Below are positions 22,754 through 34,592 of a stretch of DNA of 64,000 nucleotides, one piece after another. Below the pieces are notes generated by a model. The model made no database searches, had not been told where the DNA came from, and saw nothing but the letters and a program-made list of their open reading frames with translations. This DNA is from Gigaspora margarita (Eukaryota; Glomeromycota; Glomeromycetes; Diversisporales; Gigasporaceae). The position numbers and the translations under genes were made by a program. The number at the start of each line of letters is the position of its first letter. Position 1 is the first letter of the stretch. The stretch lies in assembly GCA_009809945.1 (NCBI GenBank), contig WTPW01000930.1, positions 161,676 through 225,675 of the forward strand, read 5' to 3'.

Positions 22754-23422
22754 TAAATTTTAAAATAGGGGTTATGTTAATCAGAAAATCAAATTGGTAT
22801 GGCCCTGATTAGTAGAGCAAAGAGGAACAGAATGGAAGACCTTTCTATGGTCTACTACATTGAGTTGATTTCACACCCCTGTAATGAGAAAATCATTGGT
22901 CTTGAACGATCTATCCTCCATAAAAATTTAATTAATCAGACATTTGATCATTAAAAAAATTTTATAATAAAAAAAAAATTAATAAAATGGACTATTAATG
23001 CTATAAGGCCATGCAAAGTTGATTTTTCATTTTGCATTACATAGAATCTGAAAACATGGGTTGGTCAGTCAGATTTTTTTTTTAATTTACTGTAAATTAA
23101 TAGAATAATGTTCATATCTAAGGTTATGCAAGATTAATTTTTTATTTGCACAACAAGAAATCAAAAAATTGGATCAGAAATCATATTTTTTCCATCAGTC
23201 CTATCAGACAATTATGGGAAATTAAGTTCTCTGTCAGGTGAGACTGGATAAAAATAGCATAAAAAAATAAAGGTCAAAAATTGAACAATTGGCACAATTG
23301 GGATCTAAAAAAATATATATATATATGGAAAAATTGAAAAAATGGGTCAGCAGGTAATGCAAAACAAAAAATCAACTTTGTATGGCCTAATAAAATAGAT
23401 ACGTAATAAATATGATAAATAA

Positions 23423-24460
23423 AGGGAATTATTTTTATACCCCCAAATTTATTATTCATACACCCTGCAAATTTATTTTTTTTAAATTTGAGCAAAGATA
23501 TCTTAGTAAATACCAAATCAAATTTAGTAAATCTTTTTTTCTTTAAATTCTATAGATTCATAAAATTCAAATAAAAAAAGTTTATTGAATTTGGTCCAGT
23601 AGTTGCTAATTTATCTTTGCTCAAAGTTTGAAAACAACCAAAATGTCTATCAAAACAAACTATACAAAATTTTCATTAAACTTTGAGCAAAGATATCTCT
23701 GCAACTACTTAGCTAAATTCAATGAACTTTTTTTTTTGAATTCTATTAATCTGTTAAAATAAAATAAAAAAAATCCATAAAATCTAACTTAATAGTTATA
23801 GGGTTATCTTCACTCAAATTTTAAAAAACCCCAAACGTCTATCAAAACAGAAGCTATGTCAAAATTTTTCCAAACTTGCGAAAATATCTTAGTAACCACC
23901 AAGCAAATTCGATAAATTTTTTTATTTGAATTCTATGAATTCGTAGAATTCATATAAAAAATTTTATTGAATTTAACTTGGTGGTTGCAAGATTTTTGCT
24001 TTAAGTTTGGAAAAATTTTGACATAGCTTCTGTTTTGATAGACGTTTTGGTTTTTTTAAAAAAATTTGAGTGAAAATAACTCTGTAGCTATTAAGTTAAA
24101 TTTTATGAATTTTTTATTTTAATTCTATAGATTATTAGAATTCAAAAAAAATGAAGTTCATTGAATTTGGCTTAGTAGTTGCAGAGATATCTTCGCTCAA
24201 AGTTTAAAGAAAATTTTGTATAGTTAGTTTTGATAGACGTTTTGGTTTTTTTCAAACTTTGAGCAAAGATATCTTAGCAACTACAGGACCAAATTCAATA
24301 AACTTTTTTTTTATTTGAATTCTATGAATCTATAGAATTTAAAGAAAAAAGTTTACTAAATTTGATTTGGTAGTTACTAAGATATCTTCGCTCAAAGTTT
24401 AAAAAAGTTAAATTTGCAGGGGTATGAATAATAAATTAGGAGGTATAAAAATAATCCCCT
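23423..24460. mobile_element. 1-kb palindrome built from five hairpins
   Basis: The outer ends AGGGAATTATTTTTATACC and GGTATAAAAATAATCCCCT are inverted, and pairing continues to the centre near 23940. The whole is an array of five similar hairpins with loops near 23565, 23742, 23940, 24130 and 24320 (GAATTCTATGAATCTATAG type). Each is flanked by GCAAAGATATCTTAGTAACT arms. The linkers AAACGTCTATCAAAAC point one way in the left half and the other way in the right half. No ORF. The single hairpin at 30645-30893 shares the arm sequence in diverged form. Confidence 0.85.
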
Positions 24461-24479
24461 AAATAAAATAGACAATTAT

Positions 24480-25150
24480 TGCAATAAAGAAAATACAATT
24501 CAAGTTACAAACGTAATATTTGTTTATATTCTAAAATTATAAAATACATAACTATTTATATTAACTAAGTTTTTTTTAGAAAATCCAAATATTTTGCCGT
24601 TACCACCTGCATGCCAGCTTTCCGATTATTATAGTAGTCTTCTGAATAAGTTTCACAGTTTTCTGCACTTAAATTCAATTTTGCTCTATTTGTAAGAGTC
24701 TTTCCTACGATTGTATTAATATGTGGTAGATACAATCAAGATAAATTAGCACCCAAAAGATTTTCAAATGAAATGATATGGAACCTGGTACATAAAAAAA
24801 ACTTGTACTCTAATTCTCATATGCACCATACAAAAAAAAAAAATAACGTGAAGTCAAAACTTTTATTTAAGAAGAAATTTCCTCAATACAATCAAGTTGA
24901 AGAAATAGTTATCGCATATATTTGTTGTTTATAATCTTCAAGGCGGAATGTAATTAACTTTCCACTAAGCTCTTCAATGGTTGATGCGTAAATCGTTCCA
25001 AGAGTTCATACTCTTACCAGTGTGATACATATATTTGCTGATCACTTTAATTTGAAAACGCTATAACGGCGTGTCATTTTGTACTTCATTATTATATAAA
25101 ATAATCACAATAATAGTATTGCACGCACGTGATATATTTATCATTAGCTG
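24480..25150. other. AT-rich spacer
   Basis: No ORF, RNA gene or clear repeat was recognised. Confidence 0.45.
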
Positions 25151-25162
25151 GAGGGCCAACAG

Positions 25163-25700
25163 TGCCAGATGTTAAACTTTATTAATGATTATTGAGAATA
25201 TGCAGCTTACATCGGTGCGATTGATGTACAAACTGAGACGGGATATACGCCCAAAGATAGCAACTACGTACGTATAAGAATGCCGGGGTATCACCGTCAT
25301 CAGCAGAAATTTGTGATGTGTAGCATTAGTCGGTGGTTTCCGCGCTGTATAAAGCAGGCCGACTTGATATGAAGTTTGAAGATATGACAAAATGGCAGGA
25401 TCTGCCTGCTTCCAGCTTATGATGCCGGGTGTTAAACTTTGTAAATGATTGAGAGTATGCAGGTGCGATTGATGTGAGTACAATGAATATTATTTGAGAG
25501 CATGCGGCGTACATCGGTACGCTTGATGTACAAGCAGTATCATTATTTATTGATAGTGTGTAGCGTACATCAGTGTGATTGATGTACAAGCTGAGACAGG
25601 AGATGTTCTCAGAAATAGCAATAACAGTTGCGTCGGGTATCACCATCAGTCGGTGGTTTCCCGCCTGTATAATGCAGGCCGACAGACATGAGGTTTAAAT
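25163..25700. repeat. Duplicated GC-richer block with palindromic GTACATCGGTG motif
   Basis: Two diverged direct copies start TGCCAGATGTTAAACTTT (25163) and TGCCGGGTGTTAAACTTT (25422). They end in GGTGGTTTCC-GCTGTATAA-GCAGGCCGAC (about 25330-25365 and 25635-25685). Within them a hairpin-forming motif of the type GTACATCNGTGNGATTGATG occurs four times, complete or partial. Minus-strand frames cross the block but are parallel copies of repeat sequence. Confidence 0.6.
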
Positions 25701-26638
25701 ATACCATGAAATGGTAAACTTCTGCATGGAGATGGGATGATTGGTTGCGAATTTCGCTTTTTGTGGGGCGTTATCTGACTGTGCGACTAATCGTCATATT
25801 CAATCCAACAACGAAGTTATTATAAGTAATCATCCAATAATTCACGATAGAGAAATTGATTGAATTATACTTATCTGAGGCATGTGCTTCTTCATGTGCC
25901 GCTAGATTATCTAAATAAACCACTAACTGGTTTGGGTAAATTTTATTTTAAATTATTTTTTTATGTTATATTTGTGATATAAACGAAATAAAACATAGGA
26001 AATTGTTTCGAATTTCAGCCTGAATATTCATTTTACCGGGAGACAACAAAGGGAAAGGGGAGGAGTGATGTTAACCGAAAACTAACTTCAAACAGTCTTA
26101 GTAACAAGAAAGTGTGTTTGATACAAAAGCACACAAACTCACTAAGATTCCAGTATCGACAATTTTATTGCAACTTAAAACCATAAATATAAGGGCGAAA
26201 GTGGATCGGGACAAAAAATTTAATCCAGTACATAATGGACTGATCGGTGCGATCTAGCAGGGTTGGTTCTGGCTATTCCTGCTTTCAATCTGTTAACCTT
26301 CCGCAACTTGAAAGAGTGAAATTCAATATAAACTATTCAAGATCTTAATTTTCTTACCACTTCTAATTGGATGCAAAAAAAATTGTCTCTGTATAGTAAA
26401 TTATGTAGCTGAGGAGTCTTGTTCAGCACCACTGCAAAAATCCAAATTAATAATAATAGTGCATAATATCTAAAGACTAAAATAATTTTATAAGCTCATG
26501 ATACAGAAAAGAGACAAAAAAAATGAAAACTACTAAATTGTAACAAGTTAATTTGCTACATCTTAGTAACTTTATTTTAAAAACAATTATTATATATTTT
26601 TGATTTATACCATTTTAAATATGCTTAATTTTATATAA

Positions 26639-26866
26639 TGTCACGGCTGATGCTGAAGTTGGCTGATGCTGAAGCTATGACCTATTTTGATATAAAATTT
26701 AAAAATTTTTTTTGGATGTTTTTTTGTTTTTGTCTTATAGGGTTAGGGTAAGGTTTGGGTATAGATTTCATATTTATAGAGTATATGTGGATTTTAGCAG
26801 GGCTTATAGTTTCAAATCGAGACCCCATAGCTTCAGCATCAGCCAACTTCAGCATCAGCCGTGACA
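26639..26866. mobile_element. MITE of 228 bp with 41-bp perfect TIRs
   Basis: TGTCACGGCTGATGCTGAAG at the left is matched exactly for 41 bp by the reverse complement ending AGCATCAGCCGTGACA. Each arm contains GGCTGATGCTGAAG twice in tandem. Flanking TATAA on both sides may be a target duplication. The exact arm identity suggests a young insertion. A GGGTTAGGGTAAGG patch lies in the middle. Non-coding. Confidence 0.85.
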
Positions 26867-27352
26867 TATAATATGTTAAAAAAATTAACAAAAATAGGAC
26901 AAGTCACATGTTTTGACCTTTGTTATTGACTAATATTAAAAAATTTGTTAATTAATAAAATTTTAACCAATAAAAAAATTTTTAAAATCAAAATACATTC
27001 AATCAATAACATATCAAGATTCAATATAAATTTTTTAGAATGGAATAAATTATGGCAAATTACCATATATGTCCGAAAATAAGCTACTACCTAAAATAAG
27101 CTACCCCTGATTTTTTTAAAAAATCTTAAAAAATTTGTTAGCAGTTTCTACATATAAAAGTTCAAATTTTACTAACTAAACCTCAAAAGTGCCATTAATA
27201 TGTTTTTTTTTATAATTTTATATATAAAAAATTTACATGTGACAAATCAGATGACTGTTGTAGTACTTGATTTATTATTATTTATTTTTAATATATAGCT
27301 ATGTGATGCAGTTGTACTAAAACTATGAATGTTACAGGTTATATAAGTAATT

Positions 27353-27823
27353 GTCAGGGATGATGCTGAAATCGGATGAAGCTGAAGTCCACGTGATTGC
27401 CATATCATCAGATTTCCTAAAATTTCCAAAAATCATGTAAACAATTGATCTACACTATGTAATCAAAACAATCGATGGGGTCAGTTAGAGTGGGGTTAAT
27501 TCAATACTGTACTAGATATAAAAGACCTTCTAACTGTATCAAAATGGCATCCCTAACCCTAACCTTAAACACGAGGCAAACTTTTTGTTAGTGGTTTTAT
27601 AGATACTTTTTGCACTGTGGTTAGGGTTAGGGTTGCCTTTTTGATACAGTTAGAAGGTCTTTTATATATAGATATCAAGAATGCATATAGGCATACCAAC
27701 TGGTTATAGAATTCAATGTAGTGTAGATCGATTGTTTACATGATTTTCAGAAATTTTAGGAAATCTGATGATACAAAGATCATGTGGATTTTAGCATCAT
27801 CTGATTTCAGCATAATCCCCAAC
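27353..27823. mobile_element. Long-TIR MITE (GTCAGGGATGATGCTG ends) with nested element
   Basis: The arms are about 110 bp, including GATTTCCTAAAATTTCCAAA and its complement. The terminal GTCAGGGATGATGCTGAAAT pairs with sequence ending GATTTCAGCATAATCCCCAAC. AGTAATT flanks both sides. It has inserted into the dispersed repeat. A second copy lies at 37211-37645. Both carry the same nested telomere-like element in the middle. Confidence 0.75.
27516..27668. mobile_element. Nested MITE with telomere-like core
   Basis: The arms ATATAAAAGACCTTCTAACT and AGTTAGAAGGTCTTTTATAT enclose CCCTAACCCTAACC on one side and GGTTAGGGTTAGGG on the other, facing each other in inverted orientation. A homologue is at 37371-37476. 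Confidence 0.75.
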
Positions 27824-28503
27824 AGTAATTATAAAATTAAAATTTTTTGAAATAGAATATATTATTTATATTATGTTGTTTTCATTTTAATAATAAATAT
27901 AGGTTATATAAGTACTATTTATGCTCAATAGTTTGTTTGTTTTAAAGGAAAACCAAATCTGTTACTAGATGTTTTTATTCAATAACAGTGCATCTAACTT
28001 TGAATTTAATGTGCTTACAACCTAAGCCTTTTCATGTTCAGGTTAGCTCATTAAATTCAAAGCCAGATGCTTTTTTAATTGTTATATAAAAATGATTATC
28101 TTGTAATTCTTCAAATCTTTTATTTGCCAAATAAAACTGTTATTGGCTACTATACATATATTAACTATATAATATTATTATATTGTAATAAATCAATTTT
28201 TGAAGTGATTAAAACCTCATTATACTTGTAGATTTAAAATAAAAAATAAAGAAATCAATACATAATGAATAAATAAATTTATATTTGCATTATTTTATCA
28301 ACAAACACTTGTTGAAACTTAGTTTTTAAATAATGATTTTACAGACAAGATTATTTTATAGATGATTAATTCAATATATTGTACTGCCAATTTTTTTATA
28401 AATTGCACCTACTTTAAACCTAAATGTAACTATGACTAGAATTAATTTATCTATAAAATTAGCTTTTGGTAAAATAACCTTTTATAAAATATAATTATTT
28501 ACT
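27824..28503. repeat. Dispersed repeat, second copy, part 1
   Basis: Collinear with 17210-17810: it shares the TATTATTTATATTATGTTGT block, CTGTTACTAGATG, TTAAATTCAAAGCCAGATGC and TTCAATATATTGTACTG. It is cut off at TTTAC by the 5.25-kb transposon and resumes at 33753. Confidence 0.75.
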
Positions 28504-28920
28504 ATAGTGGAAATTACCTAAAGCCATCAACTTTCCTAAAGATGTGCCAATTTTTTATATGTAGTGTAACTAGTATGTAACCTATTTTGACCAATAAAAA
28601 TAGCCTACTGTAACCATTATAAATATCACTACTACCATAGGTAAATTACTATCCTGGGATTCTGTAATATGATACTGATCAATTAGTAATTAATATTTAA
28701 AGATATTAAAGAAAGTGAGCAATCTGTGTTGGAGAAGTACTTTGCCTTATACCATTATACAATAATACATACTTCTAGAATAAATTTAATATTAGTATGA
28801 AACTATTCACATTTAATAACATTATGTATTGATTATGCTTATAATTTCAAGTGTTCTGAAAATACATTTCAAACTATAATCAATTTTGTTTACTAAACAT
28901 TAATCATAAAGAGTTTCAAA

Positions 28921-29965
28921 TAGTGATATGAATTCTGCCAGTTTGGCATAATCCTACTGGTATCTACTAGTAGATGATAGCTACCAGTAGCTACTACTAC
29001 TAGTAGTCTACTAGTTATAATAAATAAATTTTATTTAACAAATTATATACTTTTCAATATTTATAATTAATTATATAGTGTAAGACACTTAAAGGCTACA
29101 TTCTTGTGATTTGTCCCATTTTCAAAAAATTTCATTGAAATTTGATATTTTTGATTCCTTGTATTCTGATTGGTCAAAAATTAATTAATAAAAAATATTT
29201 TAAAATTGAGTGTTGCTAATTTGTCCCCCTGGTAATGTTAACCAACCTATAATTTACTAATCAGGTCGCAGGATCTTGTGTAACAAAATAAAGAAAATTT
29301 TAAGAAAACTTAAAAAAAAAAACAAAAAATTATCAATAGCATAAAATTTTACTACAAAAACTAGCTTTGGGATATTAAATAAAAGCTTTTAGCATCTAAT
29401 TTTGCATTTAAATAGCCCATCTTCTAACTTAATATAACCTATACCCTAACCCTAATCTTTAAAGAATAATTTTTATATTAAAAACTTTTACAAAAATAAT
29501 GGGTAGTTAAAATTTATAACATTAACCAGGTGTTAAAATTAGTTAAATTTTTTAAAATTAATTTTAATATTAATGTTAAAATTAGCCAATAACAAGAAGC
29601 TAAAACATGTGACTTGTCCTATTTTTGGTTAAATTTTTACGTATCATATAAAAATACTATATTTTTAAAGCTATATATTTTGAAAAGTTATTATAACTTT
29701 TTAAAAAAATAAGGCTGTTAAGTTGTAATAAATTGATTTAGCTATAAAATAGTAGCTTCCTTTTTAAAATATCTTTTTAAATCATAAGTTATTAGCTTTT
29801 AAAGTTTGTGTAGTCTTTAAGTATTATGCACTATATAATTTTAAATTTTATTTTATTATTTATTGGTATCTACCTTGCATATAATTTAACTAATAGTATC
29901 CACTATTATCTACTAGTAGGTACTAGTAGTAGATTTCTATCAGTAGCTACCAACTCACATCATTA
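28921..29965. mobile_element. hAT-like word-repeat element, CTACTAGTAG word, exact 8-bp TSD
   Basis: It starts TAGTGATATGAATTC and ends CAACTCACATCATTA; the reverse of the right end reads TAATGATGTGAGTTGG, an imperfect TIR. GTTTCAAA lies immediately outside both ends (28913-28920 and 29966-29973), an exact 8-bp duplication. Both arms are filled with CTACTAGTAG, TACCAGTAG and relatives. The 850-bp middle (29040-29880) lacks the word and is probably a later insertion; it has two direct GTGAYTTGTCCYATTTT motifs and a CCCTAACCCTAATC patch. No transposase. Confidence 0.85.
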
Positions 29966-30201
29966 GTTTCAAATTATAATAATTAGATAATGATTTAATT
30001 TTATTATATGGTTTAGAATTATTATATTTATTTTTAGGGAATGTTCAAAGCTATTCAAAACTTTAAGTATACTTTTATTTGATATACAAGATGAGCATAG
30101 TATTTTATATTTTATTATAAATATTTATAATCAATATTGATATAAAAAAAAGTAACAATTTTGAATACATATTTTAGAAAATATTCATTTACTATTTTCA
30201 A

Positions 30202-32464
30202 TTAATTCTTTTTCAGGAATTGAATGATGACTTTGTGTTTCTTAACAGCATATTTGGCTGCTTGACTAGTTAAACCCTTTCTATATGCAATCATCTATCA
30301 GTAAGAAAGTCATGCATATTTTCTAATTATTTTAACTAGAACAGAATCAAGCACAATTAAAGCATTATTTTTTAGTCCTTTCCACATATAATCACAGTTT
30401 TCTCATACAAGTTTCTTTGATGTACCTTAATACTTCTCAATATAATTAAATTCCAGGTAGAATTTTTTGGATAAAATATTATCCAAAATAAAAATTTTAA
30501 GTATTCTTAAGTATTTTATTAAAAAAATTCTTATATCTTGTTAGTTACATTTACCTTATAGCCATGTCTTTCTATTTCCTGTTGAATTAACCTACATTCA
30601 TTTAAAAAATCTGGCTAGTTTGCAATCACGTAAGACCCCGAAATATGGGGTGAGTCAGTAGAAAAGGAACAAATCATTTTTAGTAAATTTTTTTTAATTT
30701 TTAAATTAAAATATCTTGACAACTATTTAATCAAATTTGCTAAAATTTTTTTTATTTTAATCTTGAAATTATATAGAATTAAAATAAAAAAAAATTATTA
30801 AATTTATTAAGATAGTTGTTAAGATATTTATGCTTAAAGTCAAGAAAACTTTTACTTAGAAAAAATTTGTCCCTTTTCTACTGACTCACCCCCATATATA
30901 TAGATAGGTCAGGTTAATTATAAAATTACTAAAAATAAAAAGATCTGCAGAAAAAATCTCAAAAATAAGCAAAAATTACTAAAAATGGAAAAGATCTGCA
31001 TAAAAAAATCCAAAAATAAGCAAACTAATACCTGACATATCTATGTATATTTTGGGGTCCTAATAAAGTAGCATGCACAACAGTCTGTTCTATTATATTT
31101 AGGTTGCTTCTCTTATGCACTTTATAGTCAGCTAGCAACCCCTCTTTCCAAAGATCTCTTTCTTCAAGAACTATTTTATTCCTTTTGGTTATAATTATAA
31201 AAAGAGATTTTTGTGATTATCCAGGTAATAATTTATTCTCATTCCAATTTTTATCCTGGCTTATCTAAATGCATAATTACTCTTGTATCTTTTTCTTTTC
31301 ATTTTTTAATCACTCAATAGTTTCTATCAAAAATTTGCTACCATGAAGTCCTTTTCCAAGTTCTTTTTTTCTTAATGGCTTTTCTTCTTCTGGTCTCCAA
31401 AATTCATAAGAACTATCATAGGTATGAAAAACACATTCATTATGAGTAATTAATATATGCTTTTTTTTACTAAATAAAAAATTTGGTTCTTTATATACTT
31501 TACAATTTATATCATTTTCCTTAGGCATTAACTATCATATTCTGCTATTTGCCATAAAAACTCTCAACAATATGCAATAACATTCTCTCTTTCATGACCA
31601 TCAACATACATACTTTTCTGATACTGTTTATATTTGAATCCTATTTTTTTTATCCAATGCCTTGATGTAATTAAGGAGATTGTTTGTACTTGATTGATAT
31701 TAAGTTCAGAAAGTATACTTTTTTCAAAATATAGTTTGACTAACTGCAGATTTACTTGAAATTTTGTTGCCTGTAGGTAATTTGTGATTCTTAAAAAAAC
31801 ATACTCATTATTTAGAAGTGATTTTGATGGATGCTTTTCATGCTGAAATAGAGGTAGACAACTGCCTTCCAAACACTTTTTTGCTCATGCCCATATATAT
31901 CTAGTACAGTACTCACTCCTATTATGAATACAGGCTACAATTCAACTTGCTTCCATCTTAGAAGTATTGCCTTAAAGAAGTTTTATATAATGTATAACAG
32001 CAATGTATTTTGTCTTATCTGTCTTTGAAGTTCTGACAGTATTAATTAAATGCTATATTCTTTTTTTCAGTTTTTTGAAGTATCTGTTTTAATTTTAATG
32101 AGTCTATAACTTCAGGTTTGCTTTCATAATCTGATTGAATATCATCTGCTATTTTATCATTCGTATTATTTGTCATTTTGTTGTTGTTTGAATTTGCATC
32201 ACTTTTCTGGCTAGAAAACTCTGTTATTTTATGACTTCCTGTAGCATTCATTCAGTTTTTTTATAATTTTCATTGTCTTGTACGAGTAGAGTTTCCTGTG
32301 TATTTTTAGTATAAGTTTTTATTTTTATTATCTATGTTTTGAGTGTTTTGGATAAGTTTTTCAAAGACTGTTTCTACAGCTTCATCATTCTCTAAATTAT
32401 ATGCACCATCAATTATTAGTAGGTCATCTTTATCACTTTTTTCTTCTTCTTGCCTTTTGAGCAT
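30202..32464 (-). pseudogene. Fungal DDE-type transposase, broken
   Basis: Read on the minus strand from ATG at 32464, fragments follow in the expected order: an acidic N-terminal part, CLPLFQHEKHPSKSLLNNE, then ISLITSRHWIKKIGFKYKQY and YVDGHERENVIAY (31564-31872). Next come ILITHNECVFHTYDSSYEFW with EEEKPLRKKELGKG (31310-31528), PDFLNECRLIQQEIERHGYK (near 30550-30610), and ENCDYMWKGLKNNALIVLDS with AYRKGLTSQAAKYAVKKHK near the end. These match by eye the transposases with a DGHER-DVV-Y motif common in Glomeromycotina, which have a catalytic HDE/DDE core. Frames shift several times, stops are present, and a MITE (30634-31063) splits the C-terminal third. It cannot make protein and is the coding core of the 28504-33752 transposon. 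Confidence 0.85.
30634..31063. mobile_element. MITE nested in the transposase, containing a hairpin unit
   Basis: The outer ends GACCCCGAAATAT and ATATTTTGGGGTC are inverted. Inside, 30645-30893 is a second inverted-repeat element with ends GGGGTGAGTCAGTAGAAAAG and CTTTTCTACTGACTCACCCC, whose arms resemble those of the five-hairpin palindrome at 23.4 kb. The remaining part has two direct copies of ATTACTAAAAAT-AAAAGATCTGCA (30920-31025). Confidence 0.7.
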
Positions 32465-33752
32465 TAGTACAATGTATTAACAAATATTTTTTCAATCGAT
32501 CTATAATAACTTAGGTTTTAAAAAAACAACTAATTTATTAATAAGCAAATTATTAATAGTAAAAATGCCTAGAATAATAATTAAAAATTTTATTTTTTGC
32601 TGTTATTGTAAATAATATTAAGTCACTATTGAAGAAACTTTTTTTATTAAATCTTTTGAACCTTTATATATTTATAAAATTTTTGATCAATCTAATCTAT
32701 TATATTTATTTATTATTATAAGCAGATTTGAAGTATAATAGATAAAGTATTGACATTTCTTTTTATCAAAGGTATTTGATTTTCTTATATTTAAATATTC
32801 TCTTGTTTTAAAGCAGCTTCTAACTTTATATTACGTAAATTAATATATTTTTGTTCATAAAACTGGCTTTATTATTTTCTCTTTTTTTAACAATGATTTT
32901 AATCAATTTACTTTTTTAGATTAACACATTAATTCAGAGTCACAAAGATTATATGTGCAAAGCCACATTATTTAAATATTATACCAAAATAAATGAAGTA
33001 CATAATTGGAGAAATCATTTATTTTAAATTAAATATAGTTATTCTTTATTCAAGAACATCTATCTGAATCCACCAGGGTGGCCTTTAAATTTATGTGCAT
33101 AGAGTATGTGTAATTGTTAATTTTCCCAATACAATCTCAAGCCATCATTATATTGCTACTTTTTATATATTTATAGCCTATAGCAGCAGCATTTTTCTGA
33201 TATGACTCTTAAATTTGAAGGCTGCCCTGGTAATTTGAACACATTAACAATTATTGTTAGGGGAATAACAAAAAATCAGGTGATTTTTTATGGGGAAGGA
33301 GAGTAAAAAATATTGAAATTATATATAGGAACCTGACCAAATCTATATTAAGGAGGGGGAAGAGGAGTAGGCCTCTAATAAAAAAATAATTAGATGATTA
33401 ATGCCACAGCTCTTATAATTAATCTAATTTAATTTAAATGAATTCTAAGAATTTTGTGTAATCTTTGTTTTGCTAAAATTTTATTGGTCAATAGTTGCAA
33501 GTGAATTGATTTTGATTGGCTAATATCTAAATACCTATGCACCAATTTTTGAATTAATAATAAATATCTAAACTTTTAAAATAATATAATAACCTTTTTA
33601 TATTATTAACTTATTAATATTTTTTGTAAAAAATAAATATTGATTGTTAAAAATAATTTTTATAAAAAAAATGTTTAATATTGAGTTTTGAAATTAAAAT
33701 TTAAATTTGTATTGGTTAATATTTGTTGATGGCTTTAGGTATCTTTACTATA

Positions 33753-34148
33753 CAAAATAATCTTGCATGAAACTAATTTTCTATAAATTAACTTTTCTGT
33801 GAAGTAACTATTGGGGAGTTGATCAAAACCAAGTGAATCTGATACTATTAAATAAATAGTAAATAAAAGAACTCAATAAAATTGAATTAATGTATCTAAA
33901 TCAAATTGCAATAAATGCAATTTGGATCTTAAGGTGATCTGTTAGTAATAGTAAAAAGTAGTTGATATATTCTTGTTTTGTGTTATTTTTGAATTTATGT
34001 CCATTCTGAATTGTCATTTTAGAATCAGTATCTATTTAACAATTATTAAAAAAAAGCAAGCAAAAAAACTTAAGAAATAATAATAATAATAATAATAAAG
34101 TAAAAAATTTAAAGATTAAAAAAATATATAAAATAATTAAAAAGTAAA
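33753..34148. repeat. Dispersed repeat, second copy, part 2
   Basis: It resumes the similarity to the 17.2-kb copy at CAAAATAATCTTGCATGAAA and runs through GTGAAGTAACTATTGGGGAG, AACTCAATAAAATTGAATTA and an (AAT)n run to the next insertion at 34149. It resumes again at 34999-35108 (TGAATTAATATATACTTATC). Confidence 0.7.
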
Positions 34149-34283
34149 TACCATATTACCGCGAAATAACGCACACCTGCGCAGTGATTTGATTATCTGC
34201 GCGCTATTTTGAGTATGCACATGTGTGCTATTTTGGTGTAACCCAATTTTATTCTGTACCGGTGCTGAAAATCCAAACCTTAA

Positions 34284-34475
34284 TACAGTTGAATCTCCCC
34301 AAACCAGTGTGCATGGTGGACAAGTTTTGTATCAGTATTGAGAGATTATCAGATTTGAAATCATTATAAACTATTAGATTCATATAACAGAAACAGACTT
34401 GGTGGATTAATTTTTTATCAGTTTTGACAGGTTATCAGTTTTGACAAGATCTGTTTTGGAAGGTTCAACTGTATA
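34284..34475. mobile_element. Tc1/pogo-type MITE, 192 bp
   Basis: The ends TACAGTTGAATCTCCCCAAA and GGAAGGTTCAACTGTA are inverted. TA-CAGTTGAAYCT is a typical terminus of pogo/Tigger-related elements. The interior has TATCAGTTTTGACARGTTA twice. A short AT dinucleotide run follows. Confidence 0.75.
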
Positions 34476-34592
34476 TATATATATATATATATGAACAATT
34501 AACCTATTGTTGAACTTCTATGTAGCAATAGTAAAAAGCGAATTATTTATTTTTTAAAACCTGCACATATATAAAGTATCGCCTGTAGATTT

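Larger units (their letters stand above)
28504..33752 (-). mobile_element. Decayed 5.25-kb DNA transposon with TIRs, TA target
   Basis: The ends TATAGTGGAAATTACC (continuing CTAAAGCCATCAAC) and the complementary GTTGATGGCTTTAGG-TA--TTTACTATA form imperfect TIRs of about 30 bp. Comparison with the uninterrupted copy near 17.82 kb shows the insertion cleanly, with TA at the junction. It carries a broken transposase gene on the minus strand (30202-32464), a hAT-like insertion (28921-29965) and a MITE inside the transposase (30634-31063). TIRs, TA target and transposase motifs point to the IS630-Tc1-mariner group as found in fungi; the exact family was not tested. Confidence 0.8.

Noticed and set aside
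25172-25646. Two overlapping minus-strand frames of about 105 codons with similar sequence
   Set aside because: They are parallel readings of the duplicated block; no start context or known motif.
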